In this document: in pieces, positions 1 through 6,394 of the stretch | Position numbering within the stretch: position 1 is the first letter of the stretch | Layout: the number at the start of each line of letters is the position of its first letter | NCBI GenBank assembly: GCA_021821565.1 | Contig: JAKACI010000009.1 | Coordinates: 1-14,937, forward strand | Length of the DNA: 14,937 bases | Reading direction: 5' to 3' | Origin: a bacterium | GTDB lineage: Bacteria; SZUA-79; Acidulodesulfobacterales; Acidulodesulfobacteraceae | The notes under the pieces: generated by a model | The model's input: the letters and a program-made list of their open reading frames with translations, nothing else | What the model was told of the DNA's origin: nothing | Database searches by the model: none | Program-made: the position numbers and the translations under genes

Positions 1-892
1 TATCCATTGATCTAAATATACTCCCGCTAATTCCAAGCTGCATTGAAATAACCTGAATCCATTCTATCGTTCCGACAATAAAGGCTAAAAAAATTGATAC
101 GCCGGTCATCGTTATATTATATCTTAATTTTCTTATCGGATTGATGAGCGCCCAATTATACGCTAATGTCATCAGTATCCCGTCTGTTGTATCAACTAAT
201 ACCATAGTCGTTGAAAAAAGCAGGGGCAGTATCATAATATCTATTAATGGATGACCTGCGGCTGCTAAAGTGCCGCCAAGTCCAAGTATCACAGCTTCAG
301 TACCCGTGTCAAAACCTAAACCGAATAAAAGACCGACAAAATACATTTGATATGTATTTTTTATTATATTAAACAATTTTTTAAAATACCTGTTCATAAA
401 CCCTCTTTTAGAGAGCTCTTCTTCAAATTTATCATTGTAATCTTTATAATGTTTAGCAAGTTTTATAATACTTAAAAGGATTATCAGGTTCATAAATCCT
501 AACAAATACAAAAAACCGGCCGAAAATCCCGTGCTTAAAACGGTTAATATATTGGTATAATACAACGGTAGAATTTTATCTATTTCTCTTCCGGTTAGCG
601 CTATCAAAAAAACTAATATTATCACCGACGTAGAATGCCCCAAAGAAAAGAAAAATCCTGTTGTTACCGGTTTTTTACCTTCGTTCATTAATTTACGGGT
701 AGCGTTATCAATTGCGGAAATATGATCGGCGTCAAGGCCATGCTTTGCGCCAAGAACAATAGCCAAAACCCCTAAACTCAGAAACATTGGATTAGCGCTA
801 AGCCTTAAAAACAAAATGGTTACCGAAGGGATAAATAAAAATAAAATTAAAGAATAAAGAAGAATTATTCTAAATTTGACATCTTTTGGCAT
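1..892 (-). CDS. NiCoT-family nickel/cobalt permease (3' end cut by window edge)
   Basis: This is an integral inner-membrane permease that should import Ni2+ and/or Co2+. The visible 297 residues start at ATG 892, behind a GGGAGGG ribosome site at about 903-909. They carry all four family signatures in order: HGLDADH at residues 51-57 (the metal-binding HX4DH helix), a FSLGHSTSV stretch near 82-90, LGFDTGTE at 192-199, and the LxDTTDGxxMxxAYxWA segment at about 232-249. Several hydrophobic helices separate them, and a charged cytoplasmic loop lies near 145-180. Family members usually have about 330-350 residues, so only the C-terminal tail is missing. It reads away from the rest of the window with no visible operon partner. 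Substrate preference between nickel and cobalt cannot be read from these motifs. Confidence 0.95.
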   Translation of the reverse strand, partial: MPKDVKFRIILLYSLILFLFIPSVTILFLRLSANPMFLSLGVLAIVLGAKHGLDADHISAIDNATRKLMNEGKKPVTTGFFFSLGHSTSVIILVFLIALTGREIDKILPLYYTNILTVLSTGFSAGFLYLLGFMNLIILLSIIKLAKHYKDYNDKFEEELSKRGFMNRYFKKLFNIIKNTYQMYFVGLLFGLGFDTGTEAVILGLGGTLAAAGHPLIDIMILPLLFSTTMVLVDTTDGILMTLAYNWALINPIRKLRYNITMTGVSIFLAFIVGTIEWIQVISMQLGISGSIFRSMD

Positions 893-1218
893 TTAGCAAA
901 CCCTCCCACAGACTCATTTATATTGTTAGCTAAGCAAATATAATCAGTTTTAATACATTTTAATACATTTGTTTAGATTAAAATAATATTACAGTATATA
1001 AAACTTAAAAATAGATGAATATTCTTAATAGCAGTTTTTTAAAAACATAAACATGTTATATACAATTTGCCAGATTGAATCGTCATTAACAATCTATCTT
1101 AACCAACCTTTATTGCAATGAATTCAATAAAAACCTATTCTCATTGAACTATTTCGAAAAATAAACAACTACTATAATTCTTCAAATCATTGCGACAACC
1201 ATAACCGCGCTATTATCT
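893..1218. other. intergenic region upstream of the Ni/Co permease
   Basis: There is no coding frame in this AT-rich gap. It contains a perfect tandem 10-mer (taatacattt twice, 951-970) and a near-palindrome centred on TTAGCTAA (926-933) about 35 bp upstream of the permease start. The near-palindrome could be an operator, but it does not match the NikR consensus. No clear terminator is visible for the FmdB-type gene that ends here. Confidence 0.4.
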
Positions 1219-1431
1219 TTACCCATGTTGTTCCTGTCTAAGTTCCTGTTGCAGTGAGCGCATTGCAAGTTCACGACCCCGTACCATGTAGCCATGCACC
1301 GCAGGCGGAGATAAAAACAATTTATTAACCGTACCTCCGCAAGCGGGACATTTCGGACTACATGCATTAATAGGATGTATTGCTTCAAACTGCATATTAC
1401 ATCGGATACATTTATAGTCATAAATTGGCAT
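1219..1431 (-). CDS. FmdB-type small zinc-ribbon protein
   Basis: This 70-residue protein opens with MPIYDYKC, the classic start of the FmdB/CxxC_CxxC_SSSS putative regulatory family. Two CxxC pairs, C8/C11 and C28/C31 (CPAC), form a zinc ribbon. The C-terminal half is polar and probably unstructured. The start at 1431 has an AAAGGTGG ribosome site 7-8 bases upstream. It lies 114 bp downstream of the COS-hydrolase-like gene on the same strand, so both may share a transcript, although a 9-bp inverted repeat separates them. Family members often sit near amidase, formate or sulfur-compound enzymes, but their molecular role is poorly known. No specific function is claimed. Confidence 0.85.
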   Translation of the reverse strand: MPIYDYKCIRCNMQFEAIHPINACSPKCPACGGTVNKLFLSPPAVHGYMVRGRELAMRSLQQELRQEQHG

Positions 1432-1473
1432 CTAAAACCACCTTTATTTAATTGTCTTACCCAGTTTTTTTAA

Positions 1474-1515
1474 ACATCGCAAGATATTTGCCGTGTAGCA
1501 ATTATATTGCGATGT
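1474..1515. repeat. 9-bp perfect inverted repeat between two genes
   Basis: ACATCGCAA (1474-1482) and TTGCGATGT (1507-1515) are perfect reverse complements with a 24-nt loop. On the minus-strand transcript the stem is followed by an A-run rather than a U-run, so it is not a standard terminator. It may act as a processing or stabilising stem, or as an operator, between the enzyme gene and the FmdB-type gene. Confidence 0.5.
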
Positions 1516-1545
1516 CAATCAATGAATTACGAGTTTTAGAGAAAT

Positions 1546-2208
1546 CTATTTCCATCTAGGAGGCTGATTAGACTTAACGCCAAACGGAGCAGAGGTGACA
1601 TCCGGTATTAAAGTGCGTTTTTCAGCTCCTACCCCCACCATCGGCGCCCTCAGACGGCGTGTTTCAACTTCCCATATCCAGCCGCTGATTACAACATCTT
1701 TTGGTATTAGCGGATGGTTCTTGAAAGTTTCTACCGTCTTAATACATGCTTCATCTACATCATCCATCATTCCTATCCACTTGGCAAAAGCTCCTTTTTC
1801 TAGCTTTAACTCCGGTAGTGTCGGATCCAATACAATATTGTCCGTATTAATACCCTTGTCGCGGAAATATTTCTCCAAATCATGTGCATTTGCAGATAAC
1901 ATCCCGCATTGGGTATGTTCCAGAATAACGATTTCTTTAGTACCGAAAAAATTACATGTCAGCATAGCCGAGCGGATTGCATCGTCTGTTGCAATACCTC
2001 CTGCATTCCTGAAACAATGTGCATCGCCTCCGCCGGCAGGTGAATCTACATGGATTCCAAGCGCTTCATCCACAGGCAAACGTTCGTCCATGCAGGCAAG
2101 TACCCATAAACTACAATTGTTGTGTCCCTCTGGTCCATGCTGACGGCGTTTAGCCCAGTAATCGTAATCACTAACTCGTTTGTCCAGTTTCTCTTTAAGT
2201 GTTGCCAT
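1546..2208 (-). CDS. β-carbonic-anhydrase-fold enzyme, probable COS/CS2 hydrolase type
   Basis: The 220-residue protein has the β-carbonic anhydrase active site. C39, D41 and R43 lie in the CMDER motif, and H98 and C101 in HTQCG, giving the Cys-His-Cys zinc site and the Asp-Arg dyad. It also has RNAGG (67-71) and the following DDAIRS helix. A Gly-rich insertion near 57-63 and a long C-terminal region with GWIWEVET (176-183) are unlike typical housekeeping β-CAs. They resemble, as I remember them, carbonyl sulfide hydrolase of Thiobacillus thioparus and related CS2 hydrolases. Those enzymes convert COS (or CS2) plus water to H2S and CO2 in the cytoplasm. Plain CO2 hydration remains the alternative. 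The start at 2208 has a TAAGGAGG site. A σ54 promoter and a divergent σ54 activator lie immediately upstream, which suggests substrate-induced expression. Confidence 0.8.
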   Translation of the reverse strand: MATLKEKLDKRVSDYDYWAKRRQHGPEGHNNCSLWVLACMDERLPVDEALGIHVDSPAGGGDAHCFRNAGGIATDDAIRSAMLTCNFFGTKEIVILEHTQCGMLSANAHDLEKYFRDKGINTDNIVLDPTLPELKLEKGAFAKWIGMMDDVDEACIKTVETFKNHPLIPKDVVISGWIWEVETRRLRAPMVGVGAEKRTLIPDVTSAPFGVKSNQPPRWK

Positions 2209-2284
2209 TTTTAACCTCCTTAGTTTTTAAATAATTACTAAACTTAGAGAAATTTAAATATCTCTCTTGTTTTTATCTAAATGA

Positions 2285-2300
2285 TGCAAATCTCATGCCA
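2285..2300 (-). promoter_or_regulatory. σ54 (-24/-12) promoter of the COS-hydrolase-like gene
   Basis: Read on the minus strand, the site is TGGCATGAGATTTGCA. It matches the consensus TGGCACG-N4-TTGCW at all but one defined position, with GG and GC exactly 10 bp apart. Transcription should begin near 2274, giving a leader of about 65 nt before the ATG at 2208. The adjacent divergent gene encodes a σ54 activator, which strongly supports the call. Confidence 0.85.
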
Positions 2301-2367
2301 TCTTGTTTAACCTGCTATAACTACTGTGTTGAAGGGACTTATATAAAAATTTATGAATTTAATATTA

Positions 2368-2391
2368 TAAGAATTGAACTTTTAATTCTTA
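2368..2391. promoter_or_regulatory. candidate enhancer (upstream activator) site
   Basis: The 8-bp arms TAAGAATT (2368-2375) and AATTCTTA (2384-2391) form a perfect dyad centred about 105 bp upstream of the expected σ54 start site. That is the usual distance for an enhancer-binding protein. A second, weaker dyad, TGAAC-N5-GTTCA, lies at 2443-2457. The surrounding 2301-2560 is very AT-rich with no coding frame, so chance dyads are possible. Confidence 0.35.
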
Positions 2392-2564
2392 ATTTAAAAA
2401 TCAAAATATTACAAATCCATATATTTTATTAATAAAGTATGTTGAACTAATTGTTCATAAATAAGAACTTACATTACATTAAAGAAATAATATTTTAAAT
2501 TTTGATTTATAAATATCGCAGATATAAAAGTTAAATAATAAAATTATTACGTAAACTAAATCTA

Positions 2565-2573
2565 TGATATAAT
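2565..2573 (+). promoter_or_regulatory. extended -10 promoter for the σ54 activator gene
   Basis: The sequence TGATATAAT is a perfect TGnTATAAT extended -10 element. Only a poor -35 (TATTAC, 2545-2550) lies 17 bp upstream, which is tolerable for an extended -10 promoter. Transcription would start near 2580 and give a leader of about 70 nt. Confidence 0.5.
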
Positions 2574-2649
2574 TTCTAATATAAATAAAGTTATCCAATG
2601 CTATATATTCATTAATTGTGCAAAATTTAATATTTTTAACATCATTAAT

Positions 2650-4245
2650 ATGCCGGATATAATATTTCAAGAACTTAATCCCCTTATATTTTTGCAAACA
2701 TTTATTATTCAAAACATTAACATTTCAGGGGAATTTAAAGACAATATCCATGATAGAATCGAGTTTATAGGATTAACAGCGGCATGTTGTTTTGAAAAAG
2801 CTTACCGTCAATCTATGAATATTGAAAATGACATTAATCTAAATGATTATGCGGAAATGATCATAGCAATAAAAAATAAAATTGGAGGAAATTTTTCAAG
2901 AACATCCAGCGACAAAAATTACATCGGTATTATTAATACCCGTTGTCCTTTCGGCGACGCCGTTAAACAAACTCCTCAATTATGCAAAATGACATCGAGC
3001 GTATTTGGAGGAATTGCGGCAAATAATTTTGGATATTCAAAGGTGGTTTTTAAAAAGCGTATTGCAGCAGGAGATAAAAGGTGTGAGATGCTAATATTTA
3101 CAGATCCTTCATTTGCTTTGAATCTTGACGGCGATGAATTCCATAAATTCTCTCAAGAATCCATGAATTATTTTTCCGATAAATCTACTAAAATTGAAAA
3201 AATTAAGGAAAACTGGTGTTTTCCTATAATGTCAGATATAAAATCTCACGATGTCGACTCTCATATTAAAAATACTATCGTAGCTTCTTCAAAATCTATG
3301 CGCGATATAATTAAAATCGTAAAACAAACCGCTGCTACTACGGCAACAATTTTGATAACAGGTGAAACAGGCGTTGGAAAAGAAGTAATTGCAAGGACTA
3401 TTCATAATTTTAGTCTTCGCAGAAATGAACCATTTATCACTGTTAATTGCGGTGCTATTCCTGAAAATCTTGTGGAGAGTGCTTTATTTGGACATGAAAA
3501 AGGGGCATTCACAGGAGCTTATCAGGTTCATCACGGTTTTTTTGAAAGAGCTTGCAGAGGAACACTTTTTTTAGATGAAGTAGACAGTTTGCCTTTGTAT
3601 GCTCAGGTTAAGCTCTTGCGAGTGCTTCAGGAAAAGGAATTTGAAAGAGTGGGCGGAAAATCTTCTTTATCAACGGATGTTCGTATTATAGCCGCATGTA
3701 ATGGAGAAATTGAAAAAATGGTAACGGATGGAAGGTTTAGACAAGACCTTTATTATAGAATTAATGTTATTCATATTCACATTCCTCCTCTTCGCTTAAG
3801 GCAGGATGATATTCCACCGTTAGTAACACATTTTTTGAATAAATTAGCTGTTAAATACTGCAGGAATATTCCAAAAATTACCGACGAATCGATGAATATT
3901 CTGATAAAAGCAAAATGGTCAGGCAATATAAGGGAATTGGAAAATATTCTTGAGCGTTCATTTTTACTTTCCCAAAATGGCATTATATCTGGAGAAATAT
4001 TAACGTCGTCTTTTAAAAGCGAGCAGGGCGATGATATTATAAAAATTCCACATTCCACTATAAAAAACTTAAAAACACTTAAAAAAGAAACCGTTAGGAG
4101 TATAGAAACTCAAATCCTTGAAAAAATTTTAACGGAATCAAACGGTAATATACCTGAAGTAGCCAAACAGTTGGGTATTTCAACAAGAGCTATATATAAA
4201 AAACTTAAATTGAATCTTATTAATCCTGAAAAATATAGGCATTAA
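2650..4245 (+). CDS. σ54-dependent activator with N-terminal MetOD1-like sensor domain
   Basis: This is a 531-residue enhancer-binding protein. Residues of about 30-155 match the methanogen output domain (MetOD1) pattern: NTRCPFGxxVxxxPxLCxMTxSVFGGIAAxNFGY, then a basic strand ending in RCEM. They include Cys99, Cys112 and Cys145, which could bind a metal or cluster. Residues 210-440 form the AAA+ domain: Walker A GETGVGKE (238-245), the GAFTGA σ54-contact loop (285-290), Walker B TLFLDEVD (305-312), RQDLYYR (364-370) and GNIRELEN (425-432). A Fis-type HTH follows at about 498-520. There is no receiver, GAF or PAS domain, so signal sensing probably goes through the MetOD1-like domain. No good ribosome site precedes ATG 2650, but the frame has no later start that keeps the domain. 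It is divergent from the σ54 promoter of the COS-hydrolase-like gene, its likely target. Confidence 0.92.
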   Translation: MPDIIFQELNPLIFLQTFIIQNINISGEFKDNIHDRIEFIGLTAACCFEKAYRQSMNIENDINLNDYAEMIIAIKNKIGGNFSRTSSDKNYIGIINTRCPFGDAVKQTPQLCKMTSSVFGGIAANNFGYSKVVFKKRIAAGDKRCEMLIFTDPSFALNLDGDEFHKFSQESMNYFSDKSTKIEKIKENWCFPIMSDIKSHDVDSHIKNTIVASSKSMRDIIKIVKQTAATTATILITGETGVGKEVIARTIHNFSLRRNEPFITVNCGAIPENLVESALFGHEKGAFTGAYQVHHGFFERACRGTLFLDEVDSLPLYAQVKLLRVLQEKEFERVGGKSSLSTDVRIIAACNGEIEKMVTDGRFRQDLYYRINVIHIHIPPLRLRQDDIPPLVTHFLNKLAVKYCRNIPKITDESMNILIKAKWSGNIRELENILERSFLLSQNGIISGEILTSSFKSEQGDDIIKIPHSTIKNLKTLKKETVRSIETQILEKILTESNGNIPEVAKQLGISTRAIYKKLKLNLINPEKYRH

Positions 4246-4439
4246 ATATAATAGACCCAAAAAAATATACACGGTAAAAAGCTTAAAAACAGAAAAATTA
4301 TGACCCAAAATTTAATGCAAAAGTGATATAAAACGCCTAAAGGCATCTATAAACCGTACGAAACAACCAAAGGAAATAAAAACATAAGGTCTTAGTTGCA
4401 TCCGAATACATCGTCAACTTCGGGCATAAATCTAAACTA

Positions 4440-5177
4440 TTATAAAGCTTCTTTTTTAAGAATCTCTTCTATTTTTTTTTTATTATTGTTTTTTGAGATA
4501 AACAATCAGATGGCATAAATATTTTCAATATCATTTCTTCAGGACCATGCAATTCTTGATTATCATTTCCCGCTTTATTACATTGATTATCCAATCCAAA
4601 ACATAGGTATTTTGCTAAGCTTTCTTCTTTATTATGATTCTCCTTATCTATAACTTTTAAATTAACTTGTTCTTCATCTCCAAATACAAGAGGAGATATT
4701 TTTTTGTAGTATATAAAATTAAATAAAAAAGATATTTTTTGTTTCGTAATGATTTTTTATTTTAATTATTTTATTAATAATTTCATCTTTGTTTGAGTTA
4801 AAGTTATAATATTCTAAAAGATTGATTTAACATCAGAAACTATGAATATATTTAACATAGAAGTTAAAGTTGTAATATTCTAAAAGATTGATTTCAAAAG
4901 CGCGTTTATATAAATCCCTTTTTCTGAATCTTTGGATTTTAGAAGATATTTTCGATAATTTTTTATTAAATAATTCAAAAATAAAAGTTTCATCTATACT
5001 TATATGTCCAACGGCATCAACTGAAAAAATGGCAGAATCAAAAAGAGTGCCAACGTTATTATAAACTTCAAAAATTATTTCTGAAAGCATAGTATCTGTT
5101 ATGTCTCTTATATGATGCTTATAGACATTGGAATACATCTTAAGGGGTGAGGTTATTATTGAAAAAATTATTGACAA
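4440..5177 (-). pseudogene. decayed gene of unknown function, interrupted by duplication and frame shifts
   Basis: An open segment runs from TTG 5177 (or ATG 5138) to a TGA inside a 66-bp duplication near 4835. The same frame then resumes after the second repeat copy (INLLEYYNFN recurs) and continues through SNKDEIINKIIKIKNHYETK to about 4725. There a one-base shift leads into a further coding-like stretch containing SPLVFGDEEQVNLKVIDKEN and HGPEEMILKIF. That stretch ends at TAG 4469-4471 just after an A10 tract. A slip in that tract would restore the original frame and end at TAA 4440-4442, for about 225-245 residues overall. The composition is Lys/Ile/Asn-rich, and I recognise no family. 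No good ribosome site is visible, and the promoter and RNA candidate begin right at its 5' end. The shifts sit in homopolymers, so sequencing error is an alternative for those, but not for the duplication. Confidence 0.55.
4796..4894. repeat. 33-bp direct repeat, 66-bp period
   Basis: Positions 4796-4828 and 4862-4894 are identical at 32 of 33 bases (one A/G difference at 4806 against 4872). The period of 66 bp is exactly 22 codons, so the duplication keeps the frame of the host gene. The 33-bp spacer, however, adds in-frame TGA and TAA stops on the minus strand. Confidence 0.9.
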
Positions 5178-5199
5178 ATATTAAATAGAGTGGTAGTAT
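5171..5199 (+). promoter_or_regulatory. σ70-type promoter for the structured RNA
   Basis: TTGACA (5171-5176) is a perfect -35, followed by a 17-bp spacer and TAGTAT (5194-5199) as -10. Transcription would start at about 5206, a few bases before the first stem of the RNA candidate. No protein-coding gene follows on this strand. Confidence 0.65.
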
Positions 5200-5205
5200 A
5201 TAAAC

Positions 5206-5290
5206 ATAAAGACCTTATACTTGAATTGTCACCGTATGGTGTGCGTTTGCAGGTAACCCTGCAATAGAGATAAGGTCGCCTTAATAAGGT
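5206..5290 (+). ncRNA. candidate three-way-junction small RNA next to a DUF3800 gene
   Basis: An 8-bp closing stem, GACCTTAT (5211-5218) with ATAAGGTC (5270-5277), encloses two perfect hairpins. One is CACC-GTAT-GGTG (5230-5241). The other is TTGCAGG-TAAC-CCTGCAA (5247-5264), whose UAAC loop is of the stable UMAC class on the plus strand only. That loop and the promoter at 5171-5199 favour plus-strand transcription. A small CCTT-AAT-AAGG hairpin (5279-5289) with a weak U-rich tail may end it. It faces the DUF3800 stop codon tail to tail, 17 bp from the closing stem. From memory, comparative genomics has described several DUF3800-associated structured RNA motifs. Whether this matches one needs a covariance-model search. 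Alternatively it is the 3' UTR structure of the DUF3800 mRNA on the other strand. Confidence 0.55.
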
Positions 5291-5294
5291 TATA

Positions 5295-5924
5295 TTACTT
5301 TCCGAATTTCCATTCATTTTCTATTCTTTTGGCAATTTTACTTTTGTACAAATCTTTATCTGTTTTGTCGTCGTAATATGAACGATGTATGGAACCAGCT
5401 ACCATATCCGCTAACTGAATTAAGACATTTTCTTTAGAGTCGATAATCTTTAAATTGGTAAATATTATTTTCTTCGGACCGTTAAGCTCTTTGCGTAAAT
5501 AATTATTCATAGCCTGTTTTAATTTACGGTCGCCATGTCCGTCTATCCTTATTTTTGCGTTGGTTATAGTATTATCGTTATGTTTAAGAACCATTTTTAT
5601 TGTGTAATTATAAAAGGATTCTTTTGATCTTCTCAATTCTTGTCCATAAATATTATTCTTTGGCATTACGATGGCCCTTACCCTAAATTTGGAATCGGCA
5701 ATAGTATCGAGGAACATACAACGGAAATCTTTGCTGCATTTGTTAAATTTAAATTCGAATTTATCCGTACGGTTTAATTTTTGTCTTAATCTTTTAATTT
5801 TTAGCGCTGTTTCTTCGGCATCCAGCGGATCGTCAAAAATAACTAGCGCAATAACAAATACCGCAGATGAACCCTTTGTTACCTTAAATCCTGGATCGCC
5901 TGAATCATCAATGAATATAATCAA
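5295..5924 (-). CDS. DUF3800 protein (putative RNase H-like fold)
   Basis: This is a 209-residue DUF3800 protein. I choose TTG 5924 as start because an AAGGAGA site lies 7-8 bases upstream, the family hallmark FIDDSGD then falls at residues 4-10 as usual, and the predicted promoter (5960-5989) lies inside the longer reading frame. Upstream extension to ATG 6098 is therefore rejected. Acidic family motifs are present: D6/D7 in FIDDSGD, D128 in RIDGHGD, and D173 in QLADMVAG. These could form a metal-dependent active site as in RNase H-like folds. The family is common in mobile and defence regions and near structured RNAs, and its biochemical role is not settled. It is monocistronic and converges on the RNA candidate. 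Confidence 0.88.
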   Translation of the reverse strand: MIIFIDDSGDPGFKVTKGSSAVFVIALVIFDDPLDAEETALKIKRLRQKLNRTDKFEFKFNKCSKDFRCMFLDTIADSKFRVRAIVMPKNNIYGQELRRSKESFYNYTIKMVLKHNDNTITNAKIRIDGHGDRKLKQAMNNYLRKELNGPKKIIFTNLKIIDSKENVLIQLADMVAGSIHRSYYDDKTDKDLYKSKIAKRIENEWKFGK

Positions 5925-5959
5925 TAAAAATCTCCTTATGCATGAATCATTTAAAATAA

Positions 5960-5989
5960 ATAGTATCACATTTCTTAGCCTATTGACAA
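5960..5989 (-). promoter_or_regulatory. promoter of the DUF3800 gene
   Basis: On the minus strand, TTGTCA (5989-5984) is followed by an 18-bp spacer and an extended -10, TGATACTAT (5968-5960). The start would be near 5953, leaving a short leader carrying the AAGGAGA ribosome site for the TTG start at 5924. Confidence 0.6.
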
Positions 5990-6070
5990 ATATTTCCGCC
6001 GGCTGCATATGTCTGCGTCGAGCCGATTTAAAATAGAATACCAAACTGCCTATTGGACCATTATAACGTC

Positions 6071-6086
6071 TTAACCCAACTTCACC
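6071..6086 (+). repeat. left arm of a 16-bp inverted repeat flanking the IS
   Basis: TTAACCCAACTTCACC is the exact reverse complement of 7904-7919. The arms lie about 200 bp left and 120 bp right of the insertion sequence. A shorter related piece (AGTTGGGTTAAAA) occurs at 11468-11480, which suggests a dispersed genomic repeat. Confidence 0.7.
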
Positions 6087-6204
6087 GCTAAAGCCCAAAA
6101 ACCGTTGATATTCCTATATCTCATTTTTTCTATGGGGGCTACATGATATTTTTAAATAAAAATTTGAAATAAAATTGCTGGATATGCAACGCAGGAGATA
6201 ATAA

Positions 6205-6234
6205 ATGAAAATATTATTAATCAACAGTAATTAA
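6205..6234 (+). pseudogene. vestigial start of a gene (MKILLINSN, then stop)
   Basis: A good AGGAG site (6193-6197) stands eight bases before an ATG that encodes only MKILLINSN before TAA. This N-terminus is typical of B12-binding/radical-SAM or Rossmann-type proteins (MKILLINPN). It may be the leftover 5' end of a deleted gene, or a chance start in AT-rich DNA. Confidence 0.25.
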
Positions 6235-6272
6235 TAAATATAATTACTATATCATATGAATATCTTATGTCA

Positions 6273-6291
6273 AGTAAACAATATATCTATG
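6273..6291 (+). repeat. left target-site duplication of the IS
   Basis: The 19-nt sequence AGTAAACAATATATCTATG is repeated exactly at 7780-7798 on the far side of the IS. Up to three of those bases may belong to the IS ends, so the duplication is 16-19 bp. That is long for a DDE element but in line with the IS1202 group, where long duplications are known. Confidence 0.85.
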
Positions 6292-6295
6292 TTCT

Positions 6296-6341
6296 AGCAA
6301 AATGATAATGTCACTTATTAGCAAAGTAAAAATGTCCCCTT
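6296..6341 (+). repeat. left terminal repeats of the IS (two tandem units)
   Basis: The outer unit at 6296-6316 (AGCAAAATGATAATGTCACTT) is degenerate. The inner unit at 6318-6341 begins TTAGCAAAGTAAAAATGTCC and matches the right inner unit exactly. Doubled units are the likely transposase binding sites. Confidence 0.8.
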
Positions 6342-6394
6342 TATAAAATAATGCTATAAAATATCCTTCTGTAATTTATTAACGGGAGGATACA

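Larger units (their letters stand above)
5990..6289. other. non-coding flank left of the insertion sequence
   Basis: This stretch has no credible gene of normal length. It holds one arm of a 16-bp inverted repeat (6071-6086), a CTATGGGGGCTAC stretch (6130-6142) that recurs nearly exactly at 7795-7808 beyond the IS, a nine-codon vestigial reading frame (6205-6234), and an AGTAATTA/TAATTACT dyad (6226-6248). The region looks like a landing zone for mobile DNA. Confidence 0.5.

Noticed and set aside
926..933. TTAGCTAA palindrome as a NikR operator for the Ni/Co permease
   Set aside because: It does not match the GTATGA-N16-TCATAC NikR pattern, so only a generic operator possibility remains.
1595..2143. 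Long plus-strand frame opposite the COS-hydrolase-like gene
   Set aside because: It is the complement of a strongly recognisable enzyme gene, with Ser/Pro-rich shadow composition and no ribosome site.
2479..2712. Minus-strand frame upstream of the σ54 activator
   Set aside because: Low-complexity AT-rich sequence overlapping the promoter and the start of a real gene, with no family resemblance.
4512..4530. TGGCAT sequence as another σ54 promoter
   Set aside because: No GC dinucleotide occurs at the required 10-bp distance.
5925..6098. N-terminal extension of the DUF3800 frame to an ATG at 6098
   Set aside because: The predicted promoter lies inside it, the sequence includes repeat DNA shared with 7904-7919, and a strong ribosome site with TTG start lies at 5924.
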